DNA of 32,744 nt from a virus. This document shows, piece by piece, positions 1 through 7,727 of this stretch; position 1 is the first letter of the stretch; each line of letters begins with the position of its first letter. Location of the stretch: IMG/VR virus record IMGVR_UViG_3300010354_006898, positions 1-32,744 of that record; one strand, 5' to 3'. The notes under the pieces are model-generated. The model was given only the letters and a program-made list of their open reading frames with translations. It made no database searches and was not told the origin of the DNA. Made by a program: the position numbers and the translations under genes.

Positions 1-312
1 ACATCTGGTACAAGTGGAACACCAGGTTCATCTGGTACTTCTGCAACATCTGGTACTTCTGGTCTTGCAGGTGCTCCAGGTTCATCAGGAACATCTGGTA
101 CTGCAGGTACAAGTGGTTCACCAGGTTCATCAGGAACATCTGGTACAAGTGGAACTCCGGGTTCATCTGGTACTTCTGCAACATCTGGTACTTCTGGTAT
201 TGCAGGTGCACCCGGTTCATCAGGAACATCTGGTACTGCAGGTACAAGTGGAACACCGGGTTCATCAGGAACATCTGGTACAAGTGGAACTCCGGGTTCA
301 TCTGGAACATCT
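1..312 (+). repeat. 135-bp tandem repeat encoding collagen-like triplets
   Basis: Two full 135-bp units (1-135 and 136-270) and a partial third (271 to about 312) each begin with ACATCTGGTACAAGTGGAAC. Each unit codes 45 residues, that is 15 Gly-X-Y triplets. Units differ mainly at third codon positions. More units probably lie upstream of the window. Confidence 0.85.
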
Positions 313-840
313 GGTGTTGCAACTATATTAAATAATGTAAATAATAGAGTATTAACTGCAACCGGAACAAACGGAGAAGCAAACGCAGAAGCAAATTTTA
401 CATTCGATGGAACTGAAGTAGGTGTTAATGGAAGTATTTTAATATCTAATTATGGTGAATTTAAAAATGCGTTGATGGTTGGATATAGAGAAAAAATTAT
501 TTCAAAATCCGTTTCAGTAGATTTCGTTTCAGGTGCAGTAACATTAGATGCATCATTAGCACCTGTCTATAAATTAAATTTAACTGCAAATGTTACATCA
601 TTCACATTTTCAGGTGACCCTTCAACAAATCAATTAAGTGCAGTGCTTGTTGCATTTATAGGTGATGGAACTGCGAGAACAGTTACATTTAGTTCAGATA
701 TACAATGGTCATCTGGAACAGCACCATCTTTACCATCAACAAATGGAAGTATAAAATATGTAACATTTTTATCTATAAATTCTGGAACAAAATGGCTCGG
801 TATACCAAATACAGATACTGATCAAGCTAATCTCACATAA
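1..840 (+). CDS. Collagen-like tail fibre / virion surface protein, 5' truncated
   Basis: The reading frame is open from base 1, so the gene begins before the window; the TAA stop is at 838-840. Residues 1 to about 103 are uninterrupted Gly-X-Y triplets rich in Thr, Ser and Pro (GTSGTPGSSG-like), the collagen-like repeat known from phage fibres. Next comes a short linker with the signature NRVLTATG followed by a FTFDG motif, which I associate with marine phage structural proteins. The C-terminal 120 or so residues are Ser/Thr/Val-rich with alternating hydrophobics, like a beta-structured tip domain. At the DNA level the collagen part is a 135-bp tandem repeat. The neighbours (RCC1 protein, glycosyltransferase, tail chaperone) fit a host-adhesion region. 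A role as trimeric fibre or spike is inferred; the exact position on the virion cannot be told. Confidence 0.75.
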   Translation, partial: TSGTSGTPGSSGTSATSGTSGLAGAPGSSGTSGTAGTSGSPGSSGTSGTSGTPGSSGTSATSGTSGIAGAPGSSGTSGTAGTSGTPGSSGTSGTSGTPGSSGTSGVATILNNVNNRVLTATGTNGEANAEANFTFDGTEVGVNGSILISNYGEFKNALMVGYREKIISKSVSVDFVSGAVTLDASLAPVYKLNLTANVTSFTFSGDPSTNQLSAVLVAFIGDGTARTVTFSSDIQWSSGTAPSLPSTNGSIKYVTFLSINSGTKWLGIPNTDTDQANLT

Positions 841-855
841 TCTATTGGTAAAAAT

Positions 856-1998
856 ATGATAAAACAATTTTTAATAAGTAGAAAATATAAAACCGAAGAA
901 GTTTTAACACCATATAAATTATTTTCATGGGGATATAATGGTAATGGTCAGCTTGGAATAAATAATACAACAGATCAATCATCTCCCAATCAAGTTGGTT
1001 CATTAACAGTATGGGCAAAAATAGATGTGGGTGATTATTACATGGCATCTGTTAGAGATAATAATACGTTATGGACATGGGGAGATAATACATACGGTGA
1101 ATTAGGACAAAACGATACAACGGCTAGATCATCACCAACACAAATGGGTTCACTAACAACATGGAAATCTGTTGCATGTGGTAATAATCATACTCTTGCA
1201 CTTAAAACAGATGGAACACTTTGGGCTTGGGGATATAACGGTAATGGGGAATTAGGACAAAATAATAATACAAATTATTCTTCTGCAGTTCAAATAGGTT
1301 CTGCAACAAATTGGTCAAAAATATCTGCAGGTGCTAATCATTGTCTTGCAATAAAAGAAGATGGAACACTATGGGCTTGGGGAGCAAACACTGCTGGTGA
1401 AACCGGTCATTTAACTGGATATGGTATAGGTGTAAACGGAATATTAACACCAACACAAGTTGGTTCATTAACTACTTGGGCAGAAGTATCTGCTGGTGCA
1501 TACTATTCCTTAGCAATTAAAACAGATGGAACACTTTGGGCTTGGGGTGATAATCAAGATGGAAATTTAGGAACAAATAATACAACCGATTATAGTAGTC
1601 CTGTTCAATCTGGAGCAGCAAGTAATTGGAAAAAAGTAAGCACTTCCTTAAATGGTTACGGAGTGTATCATGTTTTAGGTATAAAAACAGATGGAACACT
1701 TTGGGCATGGGGTAACGGCGATTACGGTCAAATTGGTGATGGAGACTTCATATACTATTCATCTGCCGTTCAAATAGGAACTGACACGGATTGGGATGAT
1801 ATTGCAGCCGGAAGTGGTTATAGTTTGGCAGTAAAAACAAATGGAACACTTTGGTCTTGGGGATACAATGAATATGGTATGTTAGGAGACGGTTCATCAG
1901 GATTTTCCTATACAACGTTTCCTACACAAGTTGGTGCTTTAACATCTTGGAAAAAAGTTGCAGCTGGTTATTACAGTTCACACGCTTTAAGAACATAA
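856..1998 (+). CDS. RCC1-repeat (seven-bladed beta-propeller) protein, putative tail/adhesion protein
   Basis: The 380-residue product is almost entirely seven RCC1/alpha-tubulin-suppressor-like repeats. Each has the pattern TDGTLWAWGxNxxGxLG followed by a Q(V/I)G core and a Trp. The seven WG blades start near residues 25, 73, 123, 173, 229, 283 and 333, enough to close a seven-bladed propeller. No signal peptide or membrane segment is seen. In phages such repeats occur in tail-fibre-associated proteins, and the gene follows the collagen-like fibre after only 15 bases, so a receptor-binding or virion surface role is inferred. A eukaryotic-style Ran GEF activity is not implied. The ATG at 856 has no clear Shine-Dalgarno site. 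Confidence 0.8.
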   Translation: MIKQFLISRKYKTEEVLTPYKLFSWGYNGNGQLGINNTTDQSSPNQVGSLTVWAKIDVGDYYMASVRDNNTLWTWGDNTYGELGQNDTTARSSPTQMGSLTTWKSVACGNNHTLALKTDGTLWAWGYNGNGELGQNNNTNYSSAVQIGSATNWSKISAGANHCLAIKEDGTLWAWGANTAGETGHLTGYGIGVNGILTPTQVGSLTTWAEVSAGAYYSLAIKTDGTLWAWGDNQDGNLGTNNTTDYSSPVQSGAASNWKKVSTSLNGYGVYHVLGIKTDGTLWAWGNGDYGQIGDGDFIYYSSAVQIGTDTDWDDIAAGSGYSLAVKTNGTLWSWGYNEYGMLGDGSSGFSYTTFPTQVGALTSWKKVAAGYYSSHALRT

Positions 1999-2008
1999 TA
2001 AAGGTTAT

Positions 2009-3025
2009 ATGGTTATGATAGAAGAAGAAATACATCCGCTCGATGTTGCTTTATCACATTCTATTCATGGAAATCCTGAAGAAAGTGAAAAAATTTTAAG
2101 AAACCAACCACAAGATGATTTTCGTGTTCTTTTTAATTTAGGATGGCACGAAATGAGACATGGTAATCTTAAAAAAGGTTTTGAATATATGAATTATGGT
2201 AGATTCATAGATGTATATGGAAATAAACCCATTCCTGGTAAAATATGGAAAGACGAATCATTAGAAAATAAAACTTTACTTTTTCGATGTGAAGGTGGAT
2301 ATGGAGATGAAATATTAAATTTTCGTTTTGCTAAAAATTTCAAAGACATGGGTGCAAGAGTTTTAATTTCTTGTTCAAATGGATTAAAAGAATTATTCTC
2401 ACGTCACGGTTTTATATGTGTAGATAATAATTTCACCGATAGTTGCTATTACGATTATTGGATTCCATCTATGTCTGCTCCCTATGTTTTAAATTTAGAA
2501 TATTCTGATATAAAAGGAACTCCTTATATTTTTCCAAAAAAACCGTTACAATTATTTTCAAAAGATAAATCATTAAAAGTTGGAATACGTTGGAGTGGAA
2601 ATCCTAAATTTGAACACGAACAACACAGAAAATTTCCAAAAGAACTTTTAATAAATTTACATTCAACTAAAAACACTACATTTTATTCACTTCAAAGAGA
2701 TAATGATTGTATTGACGGTCTTCCATTTGCTGATATGAGAGATAAAATGAATACTTGGGATGATACCGCTAACATAATAGCGGATTTAGATTTGGTAATA
2801 ACATCATGTACTTCAATAGCACATTTGTCAGCAGCAATGGGAAAACCAACTTGGATTATTACACCAGTTTTACCATATTATACTTGGGCTATTCCTGGTA
2901 AAAAAACAGTTTGGTATGATTCAGTTACACTTTTTAAACAAGATAAATACGATGATTGGGATAGTGTATTCCAAAAAGTACAAAAAGAATTAAATAAACT
3001 TGCTAATGATAAATATTTTTTGTAA
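2009..3025 (+). CDS. TPR / GT9-like glycosyltransferase
   Basis: The 338-residue protein resembles bacterial TPR-glycosyltransferases whose C-terminal half is related to ADP-heptose:LPS heptosyltransferases (GT9 superfamily). The N-terminal 60 or so residues form a TPR-like helical hairpin (VLFNLGWHEMRHGNLKKG). The Rossmann start is TLLFRCEGGYGDEILNFRF near residues 90-108. The second half has KVGIRWSGNPKF, a FYSLQ motif and the donor-side pattern DLDLVITSCTSIAHLSAAMG near 251-270, followed by a typical WxIxPVxPYYxW tail. Such enzymes transfer sugars onto glycans or proteins; substrate unknown. Context next to fibre genes suggests modification of virion proteins or of host surface glycan. AAGG at 2001-2004 is 4 bases from ATG 2009 and 10 from the in-frame ATG 2015, so either start is possible. 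Confidence 0.78.
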   Translation: MVMIEEEIHPLDVALSHSIHGNPEESEKILRNQPQDDFRVLFNLGWHEMRHGNLKKGFEYMNYGRFIDVYGNKPIPGKIWKDESLENKTLLFRCEGGYGDEILNFRFAKNFKDMGARVLISCSNGLKELFSRHGFICVDNNFTDSCYYDYWIPSMSAPYVLNLEYSDIKGTPYIFPKKPLQLFSKDKSLKVGIRWSGNPKFEHEQHRKFPKELLINLHSTKNTTFYSLQRDNDCIDGLPFADMRDKMNTWDDTANIIADLDLVITSCTSIAHLSAAMGKPTWIITPVLPYYTWAIPGKKTVWYDSVTLFKQDKYDDWDSVFQKVQKELNKLANDKYFL

Positions 3026-3033
3026 TTTAGTAT

Positions 3034-3043
3034 CATATTTATA
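3034..3043 (+). promoter_or_regulatory. ATATTTAT motif copy 1 (putative phage promoter)
   Basis: CATATTTATA lies in a 51-base gap, 43 bases (start to start) upstream of the ATG at 3077. It is one of 13 similarly oriented intergenic copies in the window. Function is inferred. Confidence 0.55.
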
Positions 3044-3076
3044 TTATAGTAATAATTAAACATATTTGGGAATACA

Positions 3077-3529
3077 ATGCTATACATTTATATTGAAAAT
3101 AATCAAGTACAAGGAAGTCCAAAAGAACTTCCTACAAATTGGAAAAATATTTCAAATTTTTATTTATTGGATAATCAACAATTAAAACAAAATGGATGGT
3201 ATCCTTATCGTCTTGTAGAAATACAATTAAATGAAAATGAAATAATAAATGGTTCTAATATTGTAATTGAAGAAAATGAAGTAGTCGAATATCAAACAAA
3301 AAGAACAAAAACACAACAAGAACTTGAAAATGAAGTAGAAGGCCAATGGTTAAGAATAAGAAGAAAAAGAAATAAATATTTAACAGAAACAGATTGGACA
3401 CAGGTGCCAGATTCACCATTGACAAACCAAAAACAAACAGAATGGCAAGTATATCGTCAATCATTACGCGATATAACATCACAGGTGGATCCATTTAATA
3501 TATCCTGGCCAACTCCACCGGAGAATTGA
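3077..3529 (+). CDS. Phage tail assembly chaperone-like protein (tail fibre region)
   Basis: The 150-residue protein ends with a domain matching what I know as the phage tail assembly chaperone family Phage_tail_APC: RNKYLTETDWTQVPDSPL (about residues 97-114), then WQVYRQSLRDI and a terminal WPTPPE. This R..L..TDWTQ.PD...W..YRQ.LRDI.WP.P pattern is very characteristic and usually found beside tail-fibre genes. The N-terminal half is a small beta-rich domain with no recognised motif. The gene stands alone downstream of an ATATTTAT motif and is the last of the adhesion block. A chaperone function is inferred from the family name rather than shown for this member. Confidence 0.75.
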   Translation: MLYIYIENNQVQGSPKELPTNWKNISNFYLLDNQQLKQNGWYPYRLVEIQLNENEIINGSNIVIEENEVVEYQTKRTKTQQELENEVEGQWLRIRRKRNKYLTETDWTQVPDSPLTNQKQTEWQVYRQSLRDITSQVDPFNISWPTPPEN

Positions 3530-3530
3530 G

Positions 3531-4253
3531 GTGGATAAATCTATTTTACAATTGATAAAAGAATTAAATCTTTCTATATTCACCGAACAAGAATTGGTGG
3601 ATAAAGAAATTGTTGTCCTTTTTCCTGGTAATTTTCAACCAATGGGACAACATCAACGAGAAGAATATCAGAGACTTTGCCGTAAATTTGGTGTAGATAA
3701 TGTTTTCGTTGTGACCGATGATATGGTTGATACACAAAAACATCCATTTACATTTGATGAAAAGGTACAAATAATGAAAAGACACGGTATTAAAAATATA
3801 AAGCGTGTGACAAATCCTTTTATGCCAAATGAAATATTCAAAGATTTCGATGAAACAAATACAGTTCTTATATTCGCTGTTAGTCAAAAAAATGTTAAAG
3901 AATTAAAATCATATAAGAGAATAACGAAATACAACGGTTCAGCCAAACTACCAATGAAAGATCTTCAAAATCCATATCTATATTATATTATTACAAATGA
4001 AGTAAAATATGAAATACCAAGTTTTGGATTGATGAATTTTGATACAATAAAAAAAGCATTAGGTGATAGAGAAGCAAAATTATCAGAGTTGAAAAGTCGT
4101 TTTATATCCGTATTTGGTTGGTTTGATGCAAAAATATTTAATATGGTAATTAGTAAGATGAATACCGGCAGAGGAAAAATAGTAGAAAAATCTAATCCAT
4201 TAGGATTGGTTACAAGAACATTTTGGAAAAAAGTTTACAATGAAATAAAATAA
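3531..4253 (+). CDS. Cytidylyltransferase-like nucleotidyltransferase
   Basis: The 240-residue product starts with a GTG at 3531, supported by GGAG at 3520-3523 with a 7-base spacer; the previous stop is one base upstream. Residues 28-39, VVLFPGNFQPMG, followed by QH, match the nucleotide-binding first loop of the HIGH superfamily (NMN/pantetheine-phosphate adenylyltransferase or CTP-type). The sequence then alternates strands and helices (VDNVFVVTDD, TVLIFAVSQKN) like a Rossmann-type nucleotidyltransferase. The usual HxGH appears as MGQH, so the first His is replaced, and no ISSTxxR-type motif is seen. Similar proteins are frequent in T4-like marine phages; the substrate is unknown. The C-terminal 90 residues are basic and unassigned. 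Confidence 0.65.
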   Translation: MDKSILQLIKELNLSIFTEQELVDKEIVVLFPGNFQPMGQHQREEYQRLCRKFGVDNVFVVTDDMVDTQKHPFTFDEKVQIMKRHGIKNIKRVTNPFMPNEIFKDFDETNTVLIFAVSQKNVKELKSYKRITKYNGSAKLPMKDLQNPYLYYIITNEVKYEIPSFGLMNFDTIKKALGDREAKLSELKSRFISVFGWFDAKIFNMVISKMNTGRGKIVEKSNPLGLVTRTFWKKVYNEIK

Positions 4254-4263
4254 AGGTTATGTT

Positions 4264-4887
4264 ATGGAAATTAAAATTGATAGTGTAGAAGATGTACAAA
4301 GACTTTTACACGGAGAACATGAAAGTCAAAACAAAGTTCAAGTAGGATTTGTTGCAGACAAAAAAGAAGATGATCAAACTAGAGAAGTTGGTGAAAGGTG
4401 GTTTGATGCCGATGGAAATGAGTGGGAACAGAAGAACGGATATAAAATGAAATTAGGAAAAGTCTGGCAACAAGAGTTACATCAATACTTAACAGAATTT
4501 CCTAACTGTCAAAAAGAAACTTGTACTTGTGGAATACCAAAAAAACTTGATGAAAAAATGAGAAAGATACACGGTATGTGTTTTGATTGTGTAATTTCTA
4601 TGGAACATAAAATTCGTCTCGAAGGAAAATGGGAAGAATATGAAAAAACAAAATTAAAAGAAAATGCGGTAGCTTGGTTGAAAGAAGCTGAACACGATAA
4701 AAATTCTATTATAGATGAATTATCAAGATTAGAATTTACAAATGATTTTGGTGACATTGAAAAATGGGACACCAAAGTTAATAAAGAAGAACTCTTGAAA
4801 AAAATTGAAGATGAATTTGAGACATTCAAAACAAATTTTATTGAAAAAATAGAAAAGGATTTGGAGAACATGGGTGGAAAAAATTAG
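4264..4887 (+). CDS. Conserved phage protein of unknown function with a Cys cluster
   Basis: This 207-residue protein is not assigned to a named family. Residues 38-62 contain GERWFDADGNEWEQ, a phrase I recognise from other tailed-phage hypothetical proteins. Residues about 80-120 hold a cysteine cluster (CQKETCTCG followed by CFDC, with HG and H residues nearby) that could bind zinc. The C-terminal 80 residues are strongly charged and helical, probably coiled coil. An AAAGGTTAT element precedes the ATG. It overlaps the next gene by 14 bases, so the two are probably translationally coupled. Function unknown. Confidence 0.6.
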   Translation: MEIKIDSVEDVQRLLHGEHESQNKVQVGFVADKKEDDQTREVGERWFDADGNEWEQKNGYKMKLGKVWQQELHQYLTEFPNCQKETCTCGIPKKLDEKMRKIHGMCFDCVISMEHKIRLEGKWEEYEKTKLKENAVAWLKEAEHDKNSIIDELSRLEFTNDFGDIEKWDTKVNKEELLKKIEDEFETFKTNFIEKIEKDLENMGGKN

Positions 4888-5137
4888 TATTATGCGTGAA
4901 ATATTCATTGGCGTTGGTGGTGAAATATCATCAAAACGTGTAATGATGTTTTTATCTTTTTGTATGATGATAATACTATCTTTATTTTCTACTATTTATT
5001 CTATGAAAGTTGAACAATTTATATTTGACGGATTTTTATACATAGTTGTTGGTGGACTATTTTCTGTTGCATCAGAAAGTTTTACTAATAAATTCAAAAA
5101 AATGAACGGAGAAAAAAGTGAATCAAGTGATAATTGA
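4874..5137 (+). CDS. Small two-helix membrane protein, candidate holin
   Basis: The product is 87 residues from GTG 4874 (GGAG at 4863-4866, 7-base spacer) or 81 from ATG 4892 (MREIFIGVGGE...), which lacks a good Shine-Dalgarno site; the GTG fits other GTG starts here. Two hydrophobic segments, roughly residues 23-44 and 48-67 from the GTG, are separated by a short loop. The tail is charged and Lys/Ser-rich. Size, two-helix topology and closeness to the M15 peptidase at 5698 and the spanin-like genes fit a holin. No sequence signature proves this; it could also be another inner-membrane protein. It overlaps the upstream gene by 14 bases and the downstream gene by 20. Confidence 0.55.
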   Translation: MEKISIMREIFIGVGGEISSKRVMMFLSFCMMIILSLFSTIYSMKVEQFIFDGFLYIVVGGLFSVASESFTNKFKKMNGEKSESSDN

Positions 5138-5693
5138 AAGAGCAGTTCCAACAAATAAAAAACTTTACAATAGTGTAAAGTCAAGAATAAAAAGTAAATA
5201 CAAAGTGTGGCCAAGTGCTTATGCTTCTGCTGCTGTTGTTAAAGCATATAAAGCTGCTGGTGGTGGATATAGAAATGTAAAAGAAACGCTAAACAATCCA
5301 AAATATCAATTAGAAGGTTATTCTACAAATCCATGTGGCGATATAACAGAGTTACATTTTATTTTAGGTGAAGGTGAAAAACATAAAATAGAAGAAGCAG
5401 AATATCGTGGAAGGAAAGTTAGTTTGGGTAAACCGTTCCGTACACCAAGTGGTCCAAAAAAGTTTTCGGTATATGTTAAAAAACCAAACGGTAATATCGT
5501 AAAAGTAAACTTTGGTCACAAGGGCGAAGGTGGTAAAAAAACAATGAAAATAAAAAAGAGTAATGCGGCTCGTAGAAAATCGTTTCGTGCACGTCATAGA
5601 TGTTCAACACCTGGACCCAGACACAAGGCAAGATATTGGTCATGCCGTTTTGGATGGCCGTCAAGTGGCAAAGGTGCAATAGATAAAACTTGA
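5118..5693 (+). CDS. Small basic viral protein of unknown function (PSAYAS-type)
   Basis: The 191-residue product has GTG start 5118 with GGAG at 5108-5111 and a 6-base A spacer, overlapping the preceding gene. The N-terminus carries KSRIKSKYKVWPSAYASAAV, a motif I associate with small uncharacterised proteins of tailed phages and some giant viruses. The C-terminal region SNAARRKSFRARHRC, followed by PGPRHKARYWSCRFGW, is a second Arg/Lys/Cys/Trp-rich module recurrent in aquatic T4-like phages. Between them is a KFSVYVKKPNGNIVKVNFG beta-hairpin region that may be part of the same domain. The high charge suggests nucleic-acid or virion-core binding, but no function is established. Confidence 0.6.
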   Translation: MNQVIIERAVPTNKKLYNSVKSRIKSKYKVWPSAYASAAVVKAYKAAGGGYRNVKETLNNPKYQLEGYSTNPCGDITELHFILGEGEKHKIEEAEYRGRKVSLGKPFRTPSGPKKFSVYVKKPNGNIVKVNFGHKGEGGKKTMKIKKSNAARRKSFRARHRCSTPGPRHKARYWSCRFGWPSSGKGAIDKT

Positions 5694-5697
5694 TTAT

Positions 5698-7695
5698 ATG
5701 GATAAAGAATTATTTAAAAAAATAGTAACACCACAATTAGAGTCTTTTTCTGCTAAAAGTCCAGAAGATGCTGCTGATATAATATGTAGTGCTTATGACA
5801 AAGCACTAAAATCAAAAGCTTTTTCTGGAAGTGGACAAAATTTTTTAACAGCAAATTTAAAATCTTTAAAAGATGCATTTACTAATGGATTTAAATTAAA
5901 TAAACAAGCTGCTCAATTACAAAATAATTCTAATGTGAGTTCCGAAAATGCAATAAAAACTAGGTATCAAGAAGGAAAACACGGTATAATAAAATTTTCT
6001 GATACATACAAGGATGGTCCTATTGTATTTGTTATTGGTGGTACTCAAATAAAAGATGAAAAAGGACAAGACTGGTACCCTGGTATTAGAAATTCAAACC
6101 ACAATGAAGGTTATATGTGGGAACAAGGATTTAATAACCTAAATAATTTCCATGTCTATAATTGTAAAACATCATACGATGCCACAAGGGGATGGAAAGA
6201 GTGTTTGCAAATTTTAAATTCAAAATCAATAAAAATAACAAAAAAAATAATAGTTGGTTTTTCTCTTGGTGCACGAACAATGCATGGAGTTTTTAAACTA
6301 GAACCTGCTTCAAATTGGAGTACAATACATATCATTGGACCATCTATGCCAAGGTCAGGAGATGCAACAGAACACGTTGATATGATTAACAGTCTAAAAG
6401 ATAAAAGTAAAGTTTTTTATTTTCAAAGAGATGGATTGGATAAAGCAACAGAAGGAGCAACCGTTGCAAATAAAAAAGCAATTGGTAATTTATTCCTCGC
6501 GTTACCTAATAATGTAATAAATACGACTTCACACAATCCAGATGGTCCGTTTAAATCATCTTCATGGATTAGAAAAAATGTAATCTTAACAAAATCAAAA
6601 TCAGAAAACCCTTTATCAAAACCAAAAACCCATTCTAGTGATGACGCAGGATGGAACGTAATGACAGTTGGACTAACTAAATATTGGTTATCAGCAACCT
6701 TTAATTTAATACCACCATCACCACCAGCAGCTTCAACTACAAATATATTAGTTTCATTTCCTGGTAATATTGAAAAATTGCCAAAAAAATTAAAATTAGC
6801 ATTTAACGAAGCATTTTCAGAAAAAACCCCAAAGGCAGTTGAAGCTATTGCAAATACTTTAATAGAATATCAAAGCACAATATCTGGAATGTATACTGGA
6901 CTTACCCCAAATGGTTCACCAGTAATTAAAAAATGGAGAGGTGTTTTCGGTGACAATCCAAATAAAAAAGAATCAAGAAAAAATAATAATATAATTCCGT
7001 TGGTAAAAACAACTTCATTTAAACAACTAAATGATGGTGCAGGTTTTCAACTAAAAACAAAACGAGGAAGATTTGGGGAGTATGTAGCAAGAATTGATAC
7101 AAATGGAAATGAAGTAATACCTGCAGCTGCAAATGATTTACAAAGTACACAAAAGAATGGTAGATTAAATTTAAATCTTTTAGTAATGGTAGATGATGGT
7201 AATGCAATATTAGAAAAAAATTGTGCAAATGCCTATATTAAAATGCAACAAGATGCTAAATTACAAGGAGTTGAATTGAAATTAAAATCTACAAAAGCAT
7301 CTTCTGGTTATAGGTCATTGGGAAGACCAGGAGATTTAAAGTTTAGAGAAAATAAAAGTGTTAAACACAGAACACAATATGCAGCAAGAGAAGATTATGA
7401 TTTATGTGTAAGACAAAAAGGAGTTGGTGGGTGTGGAAGAAGAAGAGCTGCTCCGGTTTGGCCGGATCGTGGTGGTTCAAATCATGGATGGGGTAGAGCA
7501 ATCGATATTGGTCCAAGAGATGTACAAGATTGGATTAGATTGAACGGTTGGAAGTATGGATGGTATTGGGGAGAAGCACCATCAGAAGAATGGCATTTTA
7601 CATGGGTATTATCTGCAGGCATAGATCAAACATTAGGACCTGGAAAATTTTATCTATATGATGAAAAGGGTAATATAAATCCAAGTGATTATTAA
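5698..7695 (+). CDS. Multidomain lytic protein: alpha/beta-hydrolase-like domain plus C-terminal M15 (VanY-like) peptidase
   Basis: The product is 665 residues. Residues 1-70 are a helical module (QLESFSAKSPEDAADIICSA); a loosely similar helical stretch recurs near residues 360-395. Residues about 105-290 look like an alpha/beta hydrolase, with a VFVIGG strand and a GFSLGA nucleophile elbow at 187-192 (Ser189). The C-terminal 130 residues carry the M15 D,D-carboxypeptidase/L-alanyl-D-Glu endopeptidase signature: SNHGWGRAIDI (H596, D603) and EEWHF (H633), the expected zinc and catalytic residues. The peptidase would cut peptidoglycan stem peptides. Together with the preceding two-helix protein and the following spanin-like genes it is the likely endolysin; a virion-associated lysin is the alternative. 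No signal peptide or Shine-Dalgarno site is evident. Confidence 0.75.
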   Translation: MDKELFKKIVTPQLESFSAKSPEDAADIICSAYDKALKSKAFSGSGQNFLTANLKSLKDAFTNGFKLNKQAAQLQNNSNVSSENAIKTRYQEGKHGIIKFSDTYKDGPIVFVIGGTQIKDEKGQDWYPGIRNSNHNEGYMWEQGFNNLNNFHVYNCKTSYDATRGWKECLQILNSKSIKITKKIIVGFSLGARTMHGVFKLEPASNWSTIHIIGPSMPRSGDATEHVDMINSLKDKSKVFYFQRDGLDKATEGATVANKKAIGNLFLALPNNVINTTSHNPDGPFKSSSWIRKNVILTKSKSENPLSKPKTHSSDDAGWNVMTVGLTKYWLSATFNLIPPSPPAASTTNILVSFPGNIEKLPKKLKLAFNEAFSEKTPKAVEAIANTLIEYQSTISGMYTGLTPNGSPVIKKWRGVFGDNPNKKESRKNNNIIPLVKTTSFKQLNDGAGFQLKTKRGRFGEYVARIDTNGNEVIPAAANDLQSTQKNGRLNLNLLVMVDDGNAILEKNCANAYIKMQQDAKLQGVELKLKSTKASSGYRSLGRPGDLKFRENKSVKHRTQYAAREDYDLCVRQKGVGGCGRRRAAPVWPDRGGSNHGWGRAIDIGPRDVQDWIRLNGWKYGWYWGEAPSEEWHFTWVLSAGIDQTLGPGKFYLYDEKGNINPSDY

Positions 7696-7713
7696 AATGT
7701 TTTGTATAAAATT

Positions 7714-7723
7714 ACATATTTAT
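7714..7723 (+). promoter_or_regulatory. ATATTTAT motif copy 2 (putative phage promoter)
   Basis: ACATATTTAT directly abuts the start region of the following gene (ATG 7722 or 7728). If it acts as a promoter here, transcription would have to start almost at, or inside, the coding region, giving a leaderless message. This makes the copy less certain than the others. Confidence 0.4.
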
Positions 7724-7727
7724 GTAT

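Noticed and set aside
1-312. CRISPR array from regularly spaced repeats
   Set aside because: The 135-bp units are contiguous coding repeats without unique spacers.
14-331. Alternative-frame ORF in the collagen-like repeat
   Set aside because: It is a frame-shifted reading of a tandem repeat and gives a meaningless Leu/Val/His/Gln polymer; the true frame is open from base 1 to 840.
856-1998. RCC1 repeats as a eukaryotic gene or contamination
   Set aside because: RCC1-like propellers are found in bacteria and phages, and the codon use and AT content match the neighbours.
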